NCBI GenBank assembly: GCA_031292455.1
Contig: JARLHC010000120.1
Span: forward strand, 1-64,000
Reading direction: 5' to 3'
DNA length: 64,000 bases
DNA from: Ignavibacteriaceae bacterium
GTDB lineage: Bacteria; Bacteroidota; Ignavibacteria; Ignavibacteriales; Ignavibacteriaceae
Shown in pieces: positions 27,501-37,439 of this stretch. How positions within the stretch are numbered: position 1 is the stretch's first letter; each line of letters starts with the position of its first letter. The notes under the pieces are model-generated. The model searched no databases and was not told where the DNA came from. It saw nothing but the letters and a program-made list of their open reading frames with translations. A program made the position numbers and the translations under genes.

Positions 27501-28174
27501 AGAATAATAAATTTATATCCCATCCCATAGATAGTTTGAATATGGTCTTTCCCGCCAAGGTCCAGGATCTTTTTACGAAGGTTTTTAATATGAGTATAGA
27601 TAAAATCAAAAGAATCTGTAGTATCTATAGAGTCTCCCCATAAATGTTCTGCTATAGATTCTTTAGTAATAACCCTATTTATATTTGCGGCAAAAAAAAG
27701 GAGAAGTTCATATTCTTTTTTAGTTAAACTCAGGGGCTTGTCATAAATCAATATCTGGGAATCATTTAAAGTCATTTTTATTTCATCGATGATAATTTCT
27801 TTATTACCAGAAAAATTTCTTCTTCGAAGAATGGACTTAATTCTTGCATTTAATTCTGATAGGTAGAATGGTTTAGTAAGATAATCGTCTGATCCTGTCT
27901 CGAGTCCCATAATTCTATCATCAAGGGAATTCTTCGCCGAAATAATAATAATTCCTGTATTAAGAAGTTTTTCTTTAATCATCCTGATCAGGTCCAATCC
28001 GTTTCCGCCAGGGAGAGTGATATCAATTATAACGCAGTCATAATCATAGAGAGAGAGTTTTTCCCGACCTTCATTATAGGTTGATGCAGACTCTATTAAA
28101 TATCCTTCCTCAATTAAATATTTACTAATATCGGAAGCAAGTTCCTTTTCGTCTTCTACTAACAGCAGTTTCAT
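27497..28174 (-). CDS. OmpR/PhoB-family response regulator
   Basis: A 225-residue protein with a receiver domain (acidic pair VEDE 6-9, phospho-acceptor Asp51, Lys101 in LTKPF) and a C-terminal winged helix (LTKKEYELLLFFAANINRVITKESIAEHLWG). It precedes its kinase with a 4-bp overlap. The 115-bp gap to the efflux operon is the likely place for its operator, though I see no clear direct repeat there. Confidence 0.94.
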   Translation of the reverse strand: MKLLLVEDEKELASDISKYLIEEGYLIESASTYNEGREKLSLYDYDCVIIDITLPGGNGLDLIRMIKEKLLNTGIIIISAKNSLDDRIMGLETGSDDYLTKPFYLSELNARIKSILRRRNFSGNKEIIIDEIKMTLNDSQILIYDKPLSLTKKEYELLLFFAANINRVITKESIAEHLWGDSIDTTDSFDFIYTHIKNLRKKILDLGGKDHIQTIYGMGYKFIIL

Positions 28175-28289
28175 TTAATATACTACTCAGATGTTTTTTA
28201 ATATAAAAAATAATTCTGAATAAAATCTGTTTTATTTCGTTCCCTTAAAATAGTTATATTAACGCCTGATATTTTAAATGCCGGATATA

Positions 28290-29564
28290 ATGAAAAGAAA
28301 TATTATTTTATCCTTTTTACCTCTTTTTCTCTTTTTGGGCTCATTATCCAGGGCGCAAAATAGTCTGCAATATTATCTTAATGCAGCTTATAGTAATAAT
28401 CCTTCCATGAAAGAAAGCGTAAATAATATAAAGATCAAAAATTTAGACAAGTCATTAAATAAAGCAGAATATATACTTCCCCAGGTTAATTTAACAGCCA
28501 ATTATCTATTTGTCCCGTATTTTAATAATGATAAAATAGTGACGACCAATCCTGAATCAAATGCGATTGGATATGATGCTTCGATAACAAACGGAGGATT
28601 ATATTCAGCACAGATAAATGTGACTAAGAATCTCTTTACCGGCGAAGTAGTTGATGCTTACAATAACCAGGCAGACTTGCAGATTAAGAGCAATGAATAT
28701 AATTATGAATTAGCAAAACATAATCTGGAAAAAAGTATAGTCGATCAATATATTAATTGTTGGCAAGCCCAGGAGCTCTACAGACTTTCAGGTTTGACGG
28801 CCGATACACTAGAGCAGCAACTTCATATAACTGAAAACCTGATGCTAAGTGGATTAGTTAAACAATCCGATTATCTTTTATTAAAGGTAGAATTTGATAA
28901 TCAGCGTCTTGCTGCACTACAGGCTCTCAATTCCGTAAAAAGTAATATGTATGAACTTAATGTTTTAGCCGGAATTAAAGATACATCAATTGTTTACCTG
29001 GATAAATTATCCTTGAATAAAATTGATCTAAAGGGATCTTCCAAGTTCTTTAATCAATATGAAAACGATAGTCTTTTAATATTAAGTCAGCAGAATGTAT
29101 TTGAAACAAAATATTATCCCCTTCTTAATGTATTTTTTAACGCAGGATTAAATGCAGTTGAATTTAAAGATATTCAAAGGAAGTTCGGGTTAAGCGCAGG
29201 GTTAAATTTCTCACTTCCCATATATGACGGTAACCAGAAAAGTATTACATGGCAGCAGTCACAGATAAATTTAAATACAATACACTCAAACAAAGCAAAC
29301 CAGGAAATCCTTATAAAAAGTAAAATTAAAGAAAGCGCATCCCAGGTAGAATATTATTTCAGTCTGCTTCAATCTATTAGTTCACAGCTTAACGACTATT
29401 ATAAAGTTATGCTACTTGTACATTCAGAGCTTATGCATGGGCAGTTATCCATGATTGATTACATTACGATAGTAAAAAACTATCTTGACTTTAAAAAGAA
29501 TGAAATCTCATCCTCGGCTGCCTACCAACAAGCGGTCAATCAATTTAATTATTGGAATTGGTAG
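28290..29564 (+). CDS. TolC-family outer membrane efflux protein
   Basis: About 424 residues with a signal peptide (MKRNIILSFLPLFLFLGSLSRAQ), for which I chose the ATG at 28290 over 28278. It has the two-fold OEP repeat pattern: long helices with LKVEFDNQRLAALQALNSVKSNMYELNVLAG in the first half and the VEYYFSLLQSISSQLNDYYKVM helix in the second. It would form the outer membrane channel of the tripartite pump made with the two genes downstream. Its stop lies directly before the start of the fusion protein gene. Confidence 0.9.
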   Translation: MKRNIILSFLPLFLFLGSLSRAQNSLQYYLNAAYSNNPSMKESVNNIKIKNLDKSLNKAEYILPQVNLTANYLFVPYFNNDKIVTTNPESNAIGYDASITNGGLYSAQINVTKNLFTGEVVDAYNNQADLQIKSNEYNYELAKHNLEKSIVDQYINCWQAQELYRLSGLTADTLEQQLHITENLMLSGLVKQSDYLLLKVEFDNQRLAALQALNSVKSNMYELNVLAGIKDTSIVYLDKLSLNKIDLKGSSKFFNQYENDSLLILSQQNVFETKYYPLLNVFFNAGLNAVEFKDIQRKFGLSAGLNFSLPIYDGNQKSITWQQSQINLNTIHSNKANQEILIKSKIKESASQVEYYFSLLQSISSQLNDYYKVMLLVHSELMHGQLSMIDYITIVKNYLDFKKNEISSSAAYQQAVNQFNYWNW

Positions 29565-29565
29565 A

Positions 29566-30486
29566 ATGAAAAGCAATAAAATGAAAGTAATTTTCTTTCT
29601 TATATCGATTTTTTTCCTTATTAATTTAATATCCTGTAGCAAAAAGGAAGCAGAGGATTCGGACACCCCCCTAAAGGGTGTAGAAATAAGTGCCGGTACT
29701 CCGGTACAGACAACGATGACTGATTATTTAGATCTTAATGCAAGCACTGTTTTTTTATCCCAGGAAATTGTAAGAGCTACTTTCCCGGGGTTTATTATAA
29801 GGACCGGCAAAAATCCGGGGGATCATGTTAAAATTGGAGAACTTCTTTTTTCTATTAAGACAAAAGAGGCAAGTGCATCTGATAGCACTGATATAGGGAA
29901 ACAATTTAACGGACTAGTAAATATATATGCACGTACAAACGGAATATTAACAGAACTCAGTTACCAGACAGGAGATTATATAACAGAGTCGGATCGGCTA
30001 GCCTTAATTGTTGATCCCTCATCTTTAAGGATTATGCTGAATGTTCCTTATCAATATTCCCCAAATATAAAAGTATCCGATTCTTTTCCCATCAAGCTTG
30101 CTGATAATAAAGAGTTCACCGCAAAGGTGATTAAAAAGATACCATCCATTGATGCAGCTAACCAGACACAATCATTCGTTTTAGAACCGGATATTCCAGT
30201 TAATGTTCCGGCGAACCTTAACTTAATTGTGAAGATCCCCCTTAAAAGCATAGCTCATGCTATTGCGCTTCCAAAGTCTGCGATTATAACGAATGAAACA
30301 GAATCGGAATACTGGGTAATGAAAATGATTAATGATTCAACGGCAGTGAAGTTGGATATAACAAAAGGAATTGAGACAGATTCTCTTGTCCAGGTTATAG
30401 AACCTAATTTATCCATGAGTGACAGGTTTATAACAGAGGGTGCTTACGGTCTACCCGACACAGTTAAAGTAGTGGTTAAGAAATAA
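29566..30486 (+). CDS. RND efflux periplasmic adaptor (membrane fusion) lipoprotein
   Basis: About 306 residues from ATG at 29566 (ATG at 29581 is also possible); a longer frame from 29485 overlaps tolC and is unlikely. A lipobox ISC places the lipid Cys at 24. The biotinyl-lipoyl-like hairpin is split around residues 80-140 (FPGFIIRTGKNPGDHVKIGELLFSI; ARTNGILTELSYQTGDYI), followed by a beta-barrel domain. It links the TolC-like channel to the RND pump. At this length the helical hairpin is very short, as in CusB-like adaptors. Confidence 0.87.
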   Translation: MKSNKMKVIFFLISIFFLINLISCSKKEAEDSDTPLKGVEISAGTPVQTTMTDYLDLNASTVFLSQEIVRATFPGFIIRTGKNPGDHVKIGELLFSIKTKEASASDSTDIGKQFNGLVNIYARTNGILTELSYQTGDYITESDRLALIVDPSSLRIMLNVPYQYSPNIKVSDSFPIKLADNKEFTAKVIKKIPSIDAANQTQSFVLEPDIPVNVPANLNLIVKIPLKSIAHAIALPKSAIITNETESEYWVMKMINDSTAVKLDITKGIETDSLVQVIEPNLSMSDRFITEGAYGLPDTVKVVVKK

Positions 30487-30491
30487 GCTTA

Positions 30492-33400
30492 ATGAAAAAG
30501 TTTTATACAGAATTCAAAGGTCCCATAGCTGCAATATTAATATTTATCCTTCTAGGCGGGATTTACTCACTGACAAATATTCAAACCGGCTTATTTCCGG
30601 ATATAACCTTTCCCAAAATAAAAATTATAGCAGAAGACGGGCAGCAGCCGGTCAATAAAATGATGGTAACGGTTACTATTCCAATGGAAAATGCCATAAA
30701 GAAAGTTCAAAATCTTCATCTTATCAGGAGCACAACATCAAGGGGAAGTTGTGAAATATCGGCATTTCTTGAATGGAATACGGATATCGATTTAGGTAAA
30801 CAGCGTATAGAGGCACAGATCAACGCTATAAGGCAAGACCTTCCGCAGGATATCAGTATTAGCGTTGAAAAGATGAATCCTTCTATACTACCCGTGATGG
30901 GATATTCGCTTGAAGGTGAAAGAATGAGCCAGATTGAACTACGGCAGATAGCAGAATATACAATTAAACCATTCCTTTCAAGGATTCCGGGTATAGCTGA
31001 AATTGCGATCATTGGGGGAAAGACGAAAGAATACCGTGTAATACTTGATCCTCTTAAAATGAGCAATTTAGGGATCACCCCACAGAACGTTTCTATGGTT
31101 TTATCACAGAGCAATTTTATTACATCCAATGGATATCTTAATGAATATAACCGCTTATATCTTAGTATCACAAATACTGCAGTAAATAATAAAGAGCAAC
31201 TTGAAGAAGTTATAATAAAAAGCACTCCTCAGCGTTCTATTCAACTGAAAGATATTGCCAATGTAGAGATAGCCGAGAAAAAGGAATATATTAAAATTAA
31301 TGCGAATGGTAAGGATGTCCCATTGGTAGCGATAATAAAGCAACCAAATGCAAATCTTGTAAATCTTTCCAAAGAAGTAATTTCTAAAATTAAGGATCTA
31401 AACGAAATCCTCCCCAAGGGTGTAAAACTTGTGCCTTATTATAATCAGGCGGATTTTGTAAATGAATCTGTGAGCAGTTTAAGGGATGTCTTATGGATTG
31501 GTCTCTTGTTAGCTCTGATAGTCGCATTCATTTTTCTGCGGTCATTAAAGGCCAGTTCGGTTATCTTTGTTACAATTCCAATCACACTTTCATTGACAAT
31601 AATTATTCTTTTTGCAGCGGGTTATACGTTTAATATAATGACCATAGGGGCGATTGCAGCTGCAATCGGATTGATAATTGATGATGCGATTATCGTTGTT
31701 GAACAGATCCACCGCACGCATGAAGAACATCCTGATGAAAATAGCTTCACGCTGGTAAATGCTGCGATAAGGTACTTATTCCCAGCAATGGTAGGTTCTT
31801 CATTGAGTACTATTGTAATTTTTCTTCCATTTGTTCTAATGAGCGGAGTGGCGGGAGCTTATTTTAAAGTAATGACGGATACGATGATCATTACGTTAGT
31901 GGCTTCATTTATTACAACATGGATGGGGTTACCGGTTGTTTATATTCTTTTTTCCAAAGAAGTTCATAATATCGGGAAATCTAAAGAAGTAAAACAGAGG
32001 AACTGGATAAGCTATTTCATTCAACGGCCGAATATTTCTATAATTTTTTCCATGGGGCTAATACTGCTTGCACTTATTATACTTCCTAAATTGCCAAGCG
32101 GTTTTTTGCCAGATATGGATGAGGGGTCTCTTGTTCTTGACTTTAAAAGCCCCCCCGGTACTTCTCTTGAAGAAACAGACCGCATGCTTCAACAGGTTGA
32201 TGTTATAATTAAGAATAATCCTGATGTTGAGAAATTCTCCAGGAGGTTAGGGACTCAGATGGGTTTTTTTATTACTGAACCCAATAATGGAGATTATCTC
32301 ATTCAATTAAAAGCAAAACGCTCTAAAACAACCATGGATGTAGCGGATGATATCCGAAAAGATATTGAATCAACATTACCCTCGCTTAAAGTTGATTTTG
32401 GCCAGGTAATAGGCGATATGCTTGGTGATCTTATGAGTTCTACCCAGCCGATTGAAGTTAAGATTTTTGGGGACGATGAAGAAGTACTTCAAAAACTAGC
32501 ACAGCAAGCCACTGAAGTGGTAGAAAATGTTAAAGGAACCGCCGATCTGTTCAACGGTATTACTATTGCAGGTCCAGAAATGGAAGTTGAACTTAATATA
32601 GCAAAGTTAGCACAGTATAACCTTACACCATCTGACTTCCAGTATCTCATGCAGAATAAAATCGAGGGAAATTTAGCGGGAAGCATTTTAGAGAGTAATA
32701 AACTAACCAATATCCGTCTCATCGAAACAAATACTAATTCTGTTTCTTTAAATGATATTAATAATTCACAGATTGCACTACCGAACGGGCGATTAAAACC
32801 CATCAGTGAGTTTGCAAAAATCACTCTTAATCCCGGAGTTGCTGAAGTAGAAAGAGAAAACCTGAAACCGATGATTGCAATTACTGCCCGACTGAATAAC
32901 CGTGACCTTGGCAGTACGATTAAAGAAATTCAAAGGAAGATAAAGTCTGAGCTGATACTTCCTGTCGGTTACAGCATAGAATACGGCGGCGCTTATGCTG
33001 AGCAGCAGCAAGCATTCAGTGAACTATTATTAATCTTAATAAGTTCATGTTTTCTTGTATTTGTTGTTATACTATTTTTATTCAAAGACATAAAAGTTTC
33101 ACTTATGATTATATTAATTGCTATACTAGGTGTTGCGGGAAGTTTTATTGCTTTGTTTATAACCGGGACTCCGCTAAACGTGGGCAGTTATACAGGAATA
33201 ATAATGATTGTGGGGATTATCGGTGAGAATTCTATTTTCACATTTCAACAATTCAGAACCGAAAGGGAAAAAAGCGGGAGGGACAGTGCGATAGTATATG
33301 CTATTTCGACAAGATTGAGGCCTAAGCTGATGACAGCACTAGGAGCCATTACAGCATTATTTCCCCTGGCCCTGGGGATAGGAACTGGAGCTCAGATGCA

Positions 33401-33500
33401 TCAACCTCTGGCTATAGCTATAATTGGAGGACTTATCATAGCACTTCCTTTATTATTAATTGTGCTTCCTTCATTTCTCAGAATTATAGAAAAGAAATAG
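30492..33500 (+). CDS. RND-family efflux transporter permease
   Basis: A 1,002-residue protein with the AcrB fold: first helix near 12-28, a large periplasmic loop, helices 2-6 with the proton-relay Asp pair in AAIGLIIDDAIIVVEQIHR, a second loop (FLPDMDEGSLVLDFKSPPGTSLEE) and helices 7-12. The Asp pair favours proton coupling. MDEGSL is a motif seen in several RND pumps, including CusA-like ones. The metal-binding methionines of CusA are not obvious, so I do not name a substrate. It is 5 bp after the adaptor gene. Confidence 0.93.
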   Translation: MKKFYTEFKGPIAAILIFILLGGIYSLTNIQTGLFPDITFPKIKIIAEDGQQPVNKMMVTVTIPMENAIKKVQNLHLIRSTTSRGSCEISAFLEWNTDIDLGKQRIEAQINAIRQDLPQDISISVEKMNPSILPVMGYSLEGERMSQIELRQIAEYTIKPFLSRIPGIAEIAIIGGKTKEYRVILDPLKMSNLGITPQNVSMVLSQSNFITSNGYLNEYNRLYLSITNTAVNNKEQLEEVIIKSTPQRSIQLKDIANVEIAEKKEYIKINANGKDVPLVAIIKQPNANLVNLSKEVISKIKDLNEILPKGVKLVPYYNQADFVNESVSSLRDVLWIGLLLALIVAFIFLRSLKASSVIFVTIPITLSLTIIILFAAGYTFNIMTIGAIAAAIGLIIDDAIIVVEQIHRTHEEHPDENSFTLVNAAIRYLFPAMVGSSLSTIVIFLPFVLMSGVAGAYFKVMTDTMIITLVASFITTWMGLPVVYILFSKEVHNIGKSKEVKQRNWISYFIQRPNISIIFSMGLILLALIILPKLPSGFLPDMDEGSLVLDFKSPPGTSLEETDRMLQQVDVIIKNNPDVEKFSRRLGTQMGFFITEPNNGDYLIQLKAKRSKTTMDVADDIRKDIESTLPSLKVDFGQVIGDMLGDLMSSTQPIEVKIFGDDEEVLQKLAQQATEVVENVKGTADLFNGITIAGPEMEVELNIAKLAQYNLTPSDFQYLMQNKIEGNLAGSILESNKLTNIRLIETNTNSVSLNDINNSQIALPNGRLKPISEFAKITLNPGVAEVERENLKPMIAITARLNNRDLGSTIKEIQRKIKSELILPVGYSIEYGGAYAEQQQAFSELLLILISSCFLVFVVILFLFKDIKVSLMIILIAILGVAGSFIALFITGTPLNVGSYTGIIMIVGIIGENSIFTFQQFRTEREKSGRDSAIVYAISTRLRPKLMTALGAITALFPLALGIGTGAQMHQPLAIAIIGGLIIALPLLLIVLPSFLRIIEKK

Positions 33501-33553
33501 AAGTTATAATACCAGATAAACGGGGCAATATATTTATATAGGAAAGATAAAAG

Positions 33554-34924
33554 TTACAGTCCGGGTAACGATATTCCTTTTATTTTTCTATATAGGGAGA
33601 CTGCATAAGAATCTGTCATACCCGAAACAAAATCCGTTATTAATAATAATCTTGTATAAAGATCATCATGCGGTCTTCCGCTACTATATAAGAATTGAGT
33701 TGGAATCAGTTTCAGCAGGTTGTTATTCTTAAACGAAGCTTTTTCTTTAGATGCTTCATTTACAGCGTTGATAAAAGCATCGAGTAAACCTCCCAATACC
33801 TCATAACCCGCAGCTTCTCTTTCTACCACACTGCGATAGGAATATATCTTAATAACCGATATATCTTTTATCATCTTTAATGCTTTTGCAGAAGGTATAA
33901 CCGATATAAGGTCATTTTCAAAATTATCCGTAAGGATATTATTCTCTTCTTCGACAAATATGTTAGCAAGCTGCTGAACCATATTACTAACACTCTTTGC
34001 TCTTAGATATCCAATTTTATCATTCTCATTACGTTCACGATAGCCTTTCAACTTTTTATTTTTAATAAGTGAGTTTAAGATTTCTTCAGTTTCATTAAAA
34101 GTAAGTAGTCCTAGCCTGAAGCCATCCTCAAGATCCATTATCCTGTAGCAGATATCATCGGCTGCTTCGACCAAATATGTTAAAGGATGTCTACTCCACC
34201 AGTCTATTTTATTAAATTCTTTTTTAATCAGTCCGGTTTCTTCTGCGACTTCCTTAAATAATTTTTTTTCAGACTGGAAGAAACCGAATTTTTTATAAAA
34301 CTTACCCTTGACAGGTTTAATAGCTATTGATTCAGGCAGGCCTGATTCTTTTGGATATTTGGTAAAGGCACCAAGAGTTGCATGGGTTAACCTTAAGCCC
34401 CCTTTTATATTTGGATTTTGAAGTCTGGTAATAATTCGAAACCCCTGGGCATTGCCTTCAAATTTTATAAGATCATTCCAGAGTTTTTCATTATTTAATG
34501 ATTTCTCAAATTGTTTACCATTTCCTCTTTTGAAATATTCAGCAATCGCATCCTCTCCAGAATGACCAAATGGAGGGTTACCAATATCGTGTGCCAGACA
34601 TGCAGCTGCAACAATTTCACCAAAGTGGAAGTTTGTATACTCTTTCTTCAGAGATTTATGACGGTCGATTATTGTTTTACCAATCAGGTTTCCAAGTGAT
34701 CTTCCAACGCATGATACTTCAAGACTATGAGTAAGGCGGGTATGCACAAAATCATTTTCAGGAAGCGGAAATACCTGTGTTTTATCCTGAAGCCGTCTGA
34801 AAGCCGAACAGAATACTATTCTGTCAAAATCTCTTTGGAACTGACTTCTTCCATCAACGATCTTATTATCTTTTGTTGAATGTCCGCCCAAGATTTTATC
34901 CGATAATAATTTATTCCATTCCAT
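33554..34924 (-). CDS. dgt: Deoxyguanosinetriphosphate triphosphohydrolase (dGTPase)
   Basis: A 456-residue HD-superfamily enzyme. Metal-binding residues are visible in THSLEV (His) and LAHDIGNPPFGHSGEDAI (HD pair), with a distal Asp in EAADDICYRIMDLEDG; FRRLQDKTQVFPLPENDFVHTRL is the family signature. It hydrolyses dGTP (or other dNTPs) to the nucleoside and triphosphate, tuning dNTP pools. It is divergent from recG. A TAnnTTTG promoter box lies 33 bp before the start. Confidence 0.95.
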   Translation of the reverse strand: MEWNKLLSDKILGGHSTKDNKIVDGRSQFQRDFDRIVFCSAFRRLQDKTQVFPLPENDFVHTRLTHSLEVSCVGRSLGNLIGKTIIDRHKSLKKEYTNFHFGEIVAAACLAHDIGNPPFGHSGEDAIAEYFKRGNGKQFEKSLNNEKLWNDLIKFEGNAQGFRIITRLQNPNIKGGLRLTHATLGAFTKYPKESGLPESIAIKPVKGKFYKKFGFFQSEKKLFKEVAEETGLIKKEFNKIDWWSRHPLTYLVEAADDICYRIMDLEDGFRLGLLTFNETEEILNSLIKNKKLKGYRERNENDKIGYLRAKSVSNMVQQLANIFVEEENNILTDNFENDLISVIPSAKALKMIKDISVIKIYSYRSVVEREAAGYEVLGGLLDAFINAVNEASKEKASFKNNNLLKLIPTQFLYSSGRPHDDLYTRLLLITDFVSGMTDSYAVSLYRKIKGISLPGL

Positions 34925-34956
34925 ATAGCATTACTCATTTATTAAGGCATTATTAA

Positions 34957-34964
34957 CAAATATA
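34957..34964 (-). promoter_or_regulatory. Bacteroidetes-type -7 box upstream of dgt
   Basis: Read on the minus strand this is TATATTTG, matching the Bacteroidetes -7 consensus TAnnTTTG, 33 bp before the dgt ATG. The -33 box is weak. Confidence 0.45.
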
Positions 34965-35025
34965 AATATATAATTGTAAATCCTTAATTGAAATTTTATC
35001 TTTCCATTAATAATTGTAGATTTTA

Positions 35026-37230
35026 ATGAATCAAACCCCTGAAGAAATATTAAATAAACCTGTTCAGTTTCTTAAATCAATCGGGCCAAAGCGGGCTGAA
35101 TCATTTAAGAAATTAGGAATTGTTACTGTCAGGGATCTTCTTTTTTATTTTCCTTCAAAACATTTAGACAGGACAACAATATTAACTGCTATAAAAGCTT
35201 ATGGTATTTTAATAAATGGTTATGAAGGGGAACTTACAATAGTCGGTAGTGTATATGAAGTTGAAAAAATAAGGTTCAGGCAGAAGCAAATCCTCAAGGT
35301 TCATTTCAGGGATAAATCCGGAATGTTTGAATGTATTTGGTTTCAAGGATTAAATTATTTTGCGGAACTGTTCCATGCAGGGGACATATATGCATTATCC
35401 GGGAAACCGTCTCTTTCCAGGTACGGCAATCTCCAGTTTACTCATCCTGATTTTGACAGGATAACTGAAGATGAATCAAACAATCTTCTAAATACAGGAA
35501 AAATCATTCCTTTTTACAGAATACCCAAGGATCTCCGCCAAAAAAGCATAGGTGATTTTAGTCTTAGGAAAATCATTAGTTCTGCAGTAGTAGAGTATTC
35601 TTCATTTATACAGGAGACCTTACCTGCTGAAATTATACACAACAAAAAATTAATTTCGATATCAGAAGCCGTTAAAAATTATCATTTTCCTGAAAGCCCT
35701 GATTTGCTTAATGCGGCATTACAAAGACTAAAATTTGAAGAAATGTTTTACCTTGAAATTCTTATTGCATTAAGAAAACATAATCACAAAACTTCTCAGC
35801 CCGGTCAATCAATGAAAATAAGGTCACGTCTTATTTCTGAATTTCTCAAGATACTCCCTTTCCAATTGACTAAATCACAGTTAAAAGTTTTAACCGAGAT
35901 TAAAAGGGATATGGAATCTGAATCACCAATGAACCGTCTTTTACAGGGAGATGTTGGAAGCGGGAAAACAATTGTAGCCCTTATTGCCATGTTAATTGCC
36001 GTTGACAATGATTATCAAGCAGTACTAATGGCCCCCACAGAAATATTAGCGGATCAACATGCTAAAAGAATTTCAAGTTTGATGAAAGAACTTTCCCAAG
36101 TTTATAAGGATAGGGTCATTAGAGTAAGTCTTGTCATAGGGGGGCAGAAAAAATCAGAAAGGGAAACTAGATTATCCAATATTGAGCTTCAGGGATCTGA
36201 TATTATTATTGGAACTCACGCTTTATTCGAAAAGGAAGTAAAGTTTAAAAATTTAGGACTGGTTATAGTAGATGAACAACATAGATTTGGTGTAGAACAA
36301 AGGGCAAAATTAATTAACAAAGGAATTACACCAGATGTTATAGTAATGAGTGCCACCCCTATTCCAAGAACTCTGTCTTTAACATTATATGGAGATCTTG
36401 ATGTTTCTACTATTTCCGAAATGCCACAGAACAGAAAGCCTATAAAAACATTTTTAAGAGGAGAAAGTAAACTTCCCGAAGTATATAAATTCATTGAGGA
36501 GAAAACTAAGGAAGGCTATCAGTCCTTTATAGTTTATCCACTTATAGAAGAATCGGAAAAACTGGAATTAAAATCCGCGACAACTTATTACAAAGATTTA
36601 AGTCAAACTTATTTCAAAAATATTAGACTTGGCTTAATTCACGGAAGGATGTCGTGGCAGGAGAAAGAAGAAATCATGTCCCTCTTTCTTGCCAAGCAAT
36701 TTGATGTGTTGATCTCCACCACAGTTATAGAAGTAGGGATAGATATCCCTGATGCAAATATTATGTTGATAAATGATGCTCATCGTTTCGGATTATCCCA
36801 GCTTCATCAATTAAGAGGGAGAATAGGACGGGGTAATATGCAAGCATATTGTATTCTCATTATAAAAGACGAGTATGTGTCAAAGGATAGAATTCCGAAT
36901 CTTGATTATCTGTCCAACGCGCAGATTGAAAAACAAAAAGCAATAGTGCGGCTTCAGACTATGGCTCAATATAATGATGGCTTTAAAATTTCTGAAATTG
37001 ATTTGAAACTAAGGGGACCCGGTGATATCTTTGGCACTGTCCAGAGCGGATTTCCTCAACTCAGATATATAGATGTAATCAGAGATTCTGACATAATTAT
37101 GGATGCAAAGAAATCTGCTTTCGAAATAATTAAATCTGATCCCCATCTTTTACTTAACAACCATCTTGTTATTAAGAATGCACTTCTAAATTATTACAAA
37201 GAAAATTTAAAGTATGCAAAGATTGCATGA
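35026..37230 (+). CDS. recG: ATP-dependent DNA helicase RecG
   Basis: A 734-residue protein with an N-terminal wedge/OB domain (LTIVGSVYEVEKIRFRQKQILKVHF), Walker A GDVGSGKTI (near 307), DEQH box (VDEQHRFGVEQR, near 415), motif VI QLRGRIGRG and the C-terminal TRG segment. RecG remodels stalled replication forks and R-loops. It is divergent from dgt, and 209 bp of AT-rich DNA separates it from the ATP-grasp operon downstream. Confidence 0.97.
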   Translation: MNQTPEEILNKPVQFLKSIGPKRAESFKKLGIVTVRDLLFYFPSKHLDRTTILTAIKAYGILINGYEGELTIVGSVYEVEKIRFRQKQILKVHFRDKSGMFECIWFQGLNYFAELFHAGDIYALSGKPSLSRYGNLQFTHPDFDRITEDESNNLLNTGKIIPFYRIPKDLRQKSIGDFSLRKIISSAVVEYSSFIQETLPAEIIHNKKLISISEAVKNYHFPESPDLLNAALQRLKFEEMFYLEILIALRKHNHKTSQPGQSMKIRSRLISEFLKILPFQLTKSQLKVLTEIKRDMESESPMNRLLQGDVGSGKTIVALIAMLIAVDNDYQAVLMAPTEILADQHAKRISSLMKELSQVYKDRVIRVSLVIGGQKKSERETRLSNIELQGSDIIIGTHALFEKEVKFKNLGLVIVDEQHRFGVEQRAKLINKGITPDVIVMSATPIPRTLSLTLYGDLDVSTISEMPQNRKPIKTFLRGESKLPEVYKFIEEKTKEGYQSFIVYPLIEESEKLELKSATTYYKDLSQTYFKNIRLGLIHGRMSWQEKEEIMSLFLAKQFDVLISTTVIEVGIDIPDANIMLINDAHRFGLSQLHQLRGRIGRGNMQAYCILIIKDEYVSKDRIPNLDYLSNAQIEKQKAIVRLQTMAQYNDGFKISEIDLKLRGPGDIFGTVQSGFPQLRYIDVIRDSDIIMDAKKSAFEIIKSDPHLLLNNHLVIKNALLNYYKENLKYAKIA

Positions 37231-37382
37231 CAGTAATTCCGGATAATTTTTTGATGGGAGGATTGTCAGAAAATATTTTCAAAATATTTTTTATTTTAAA
37301 TTATTTTTAAATATGTTTAATCATAGTTAACAAAGAAATATTTTTTTGGGAAAAATTATTTTTATACAGTAGACAGAAATCA

Positions 37383-37412
37383 TTGACTTCAATTTATTAA
37401 TAGTTATATTTG
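37383..37412 (+). promoter_or_regulatory. Bacteroidetes-type promoter of the ATP-grasp/KamA operon
   Basis: TTG (37383-37385) and TATATTTG (37405-37412) are 19 bp apart, matching the -33 TTTG / -7 TAnnTTTG promoter of Bacteroidetes. This predicts a transcript start near 37419, then an AAAGGA ribosome-binding site at 37428-37433. It supports translation beginning soon after, well upstream of the first ATG at 37773. Confidence 0.65.
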
Positions 37413-37439
37413 TTTTAAACAAAACGTAAAGGAAAAAAA

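Noticed and set aside
30716-31225. A 169-codon frame opposite the RND permease
   Set aside because: Antisense shadow with no start signal and no family resemblance.
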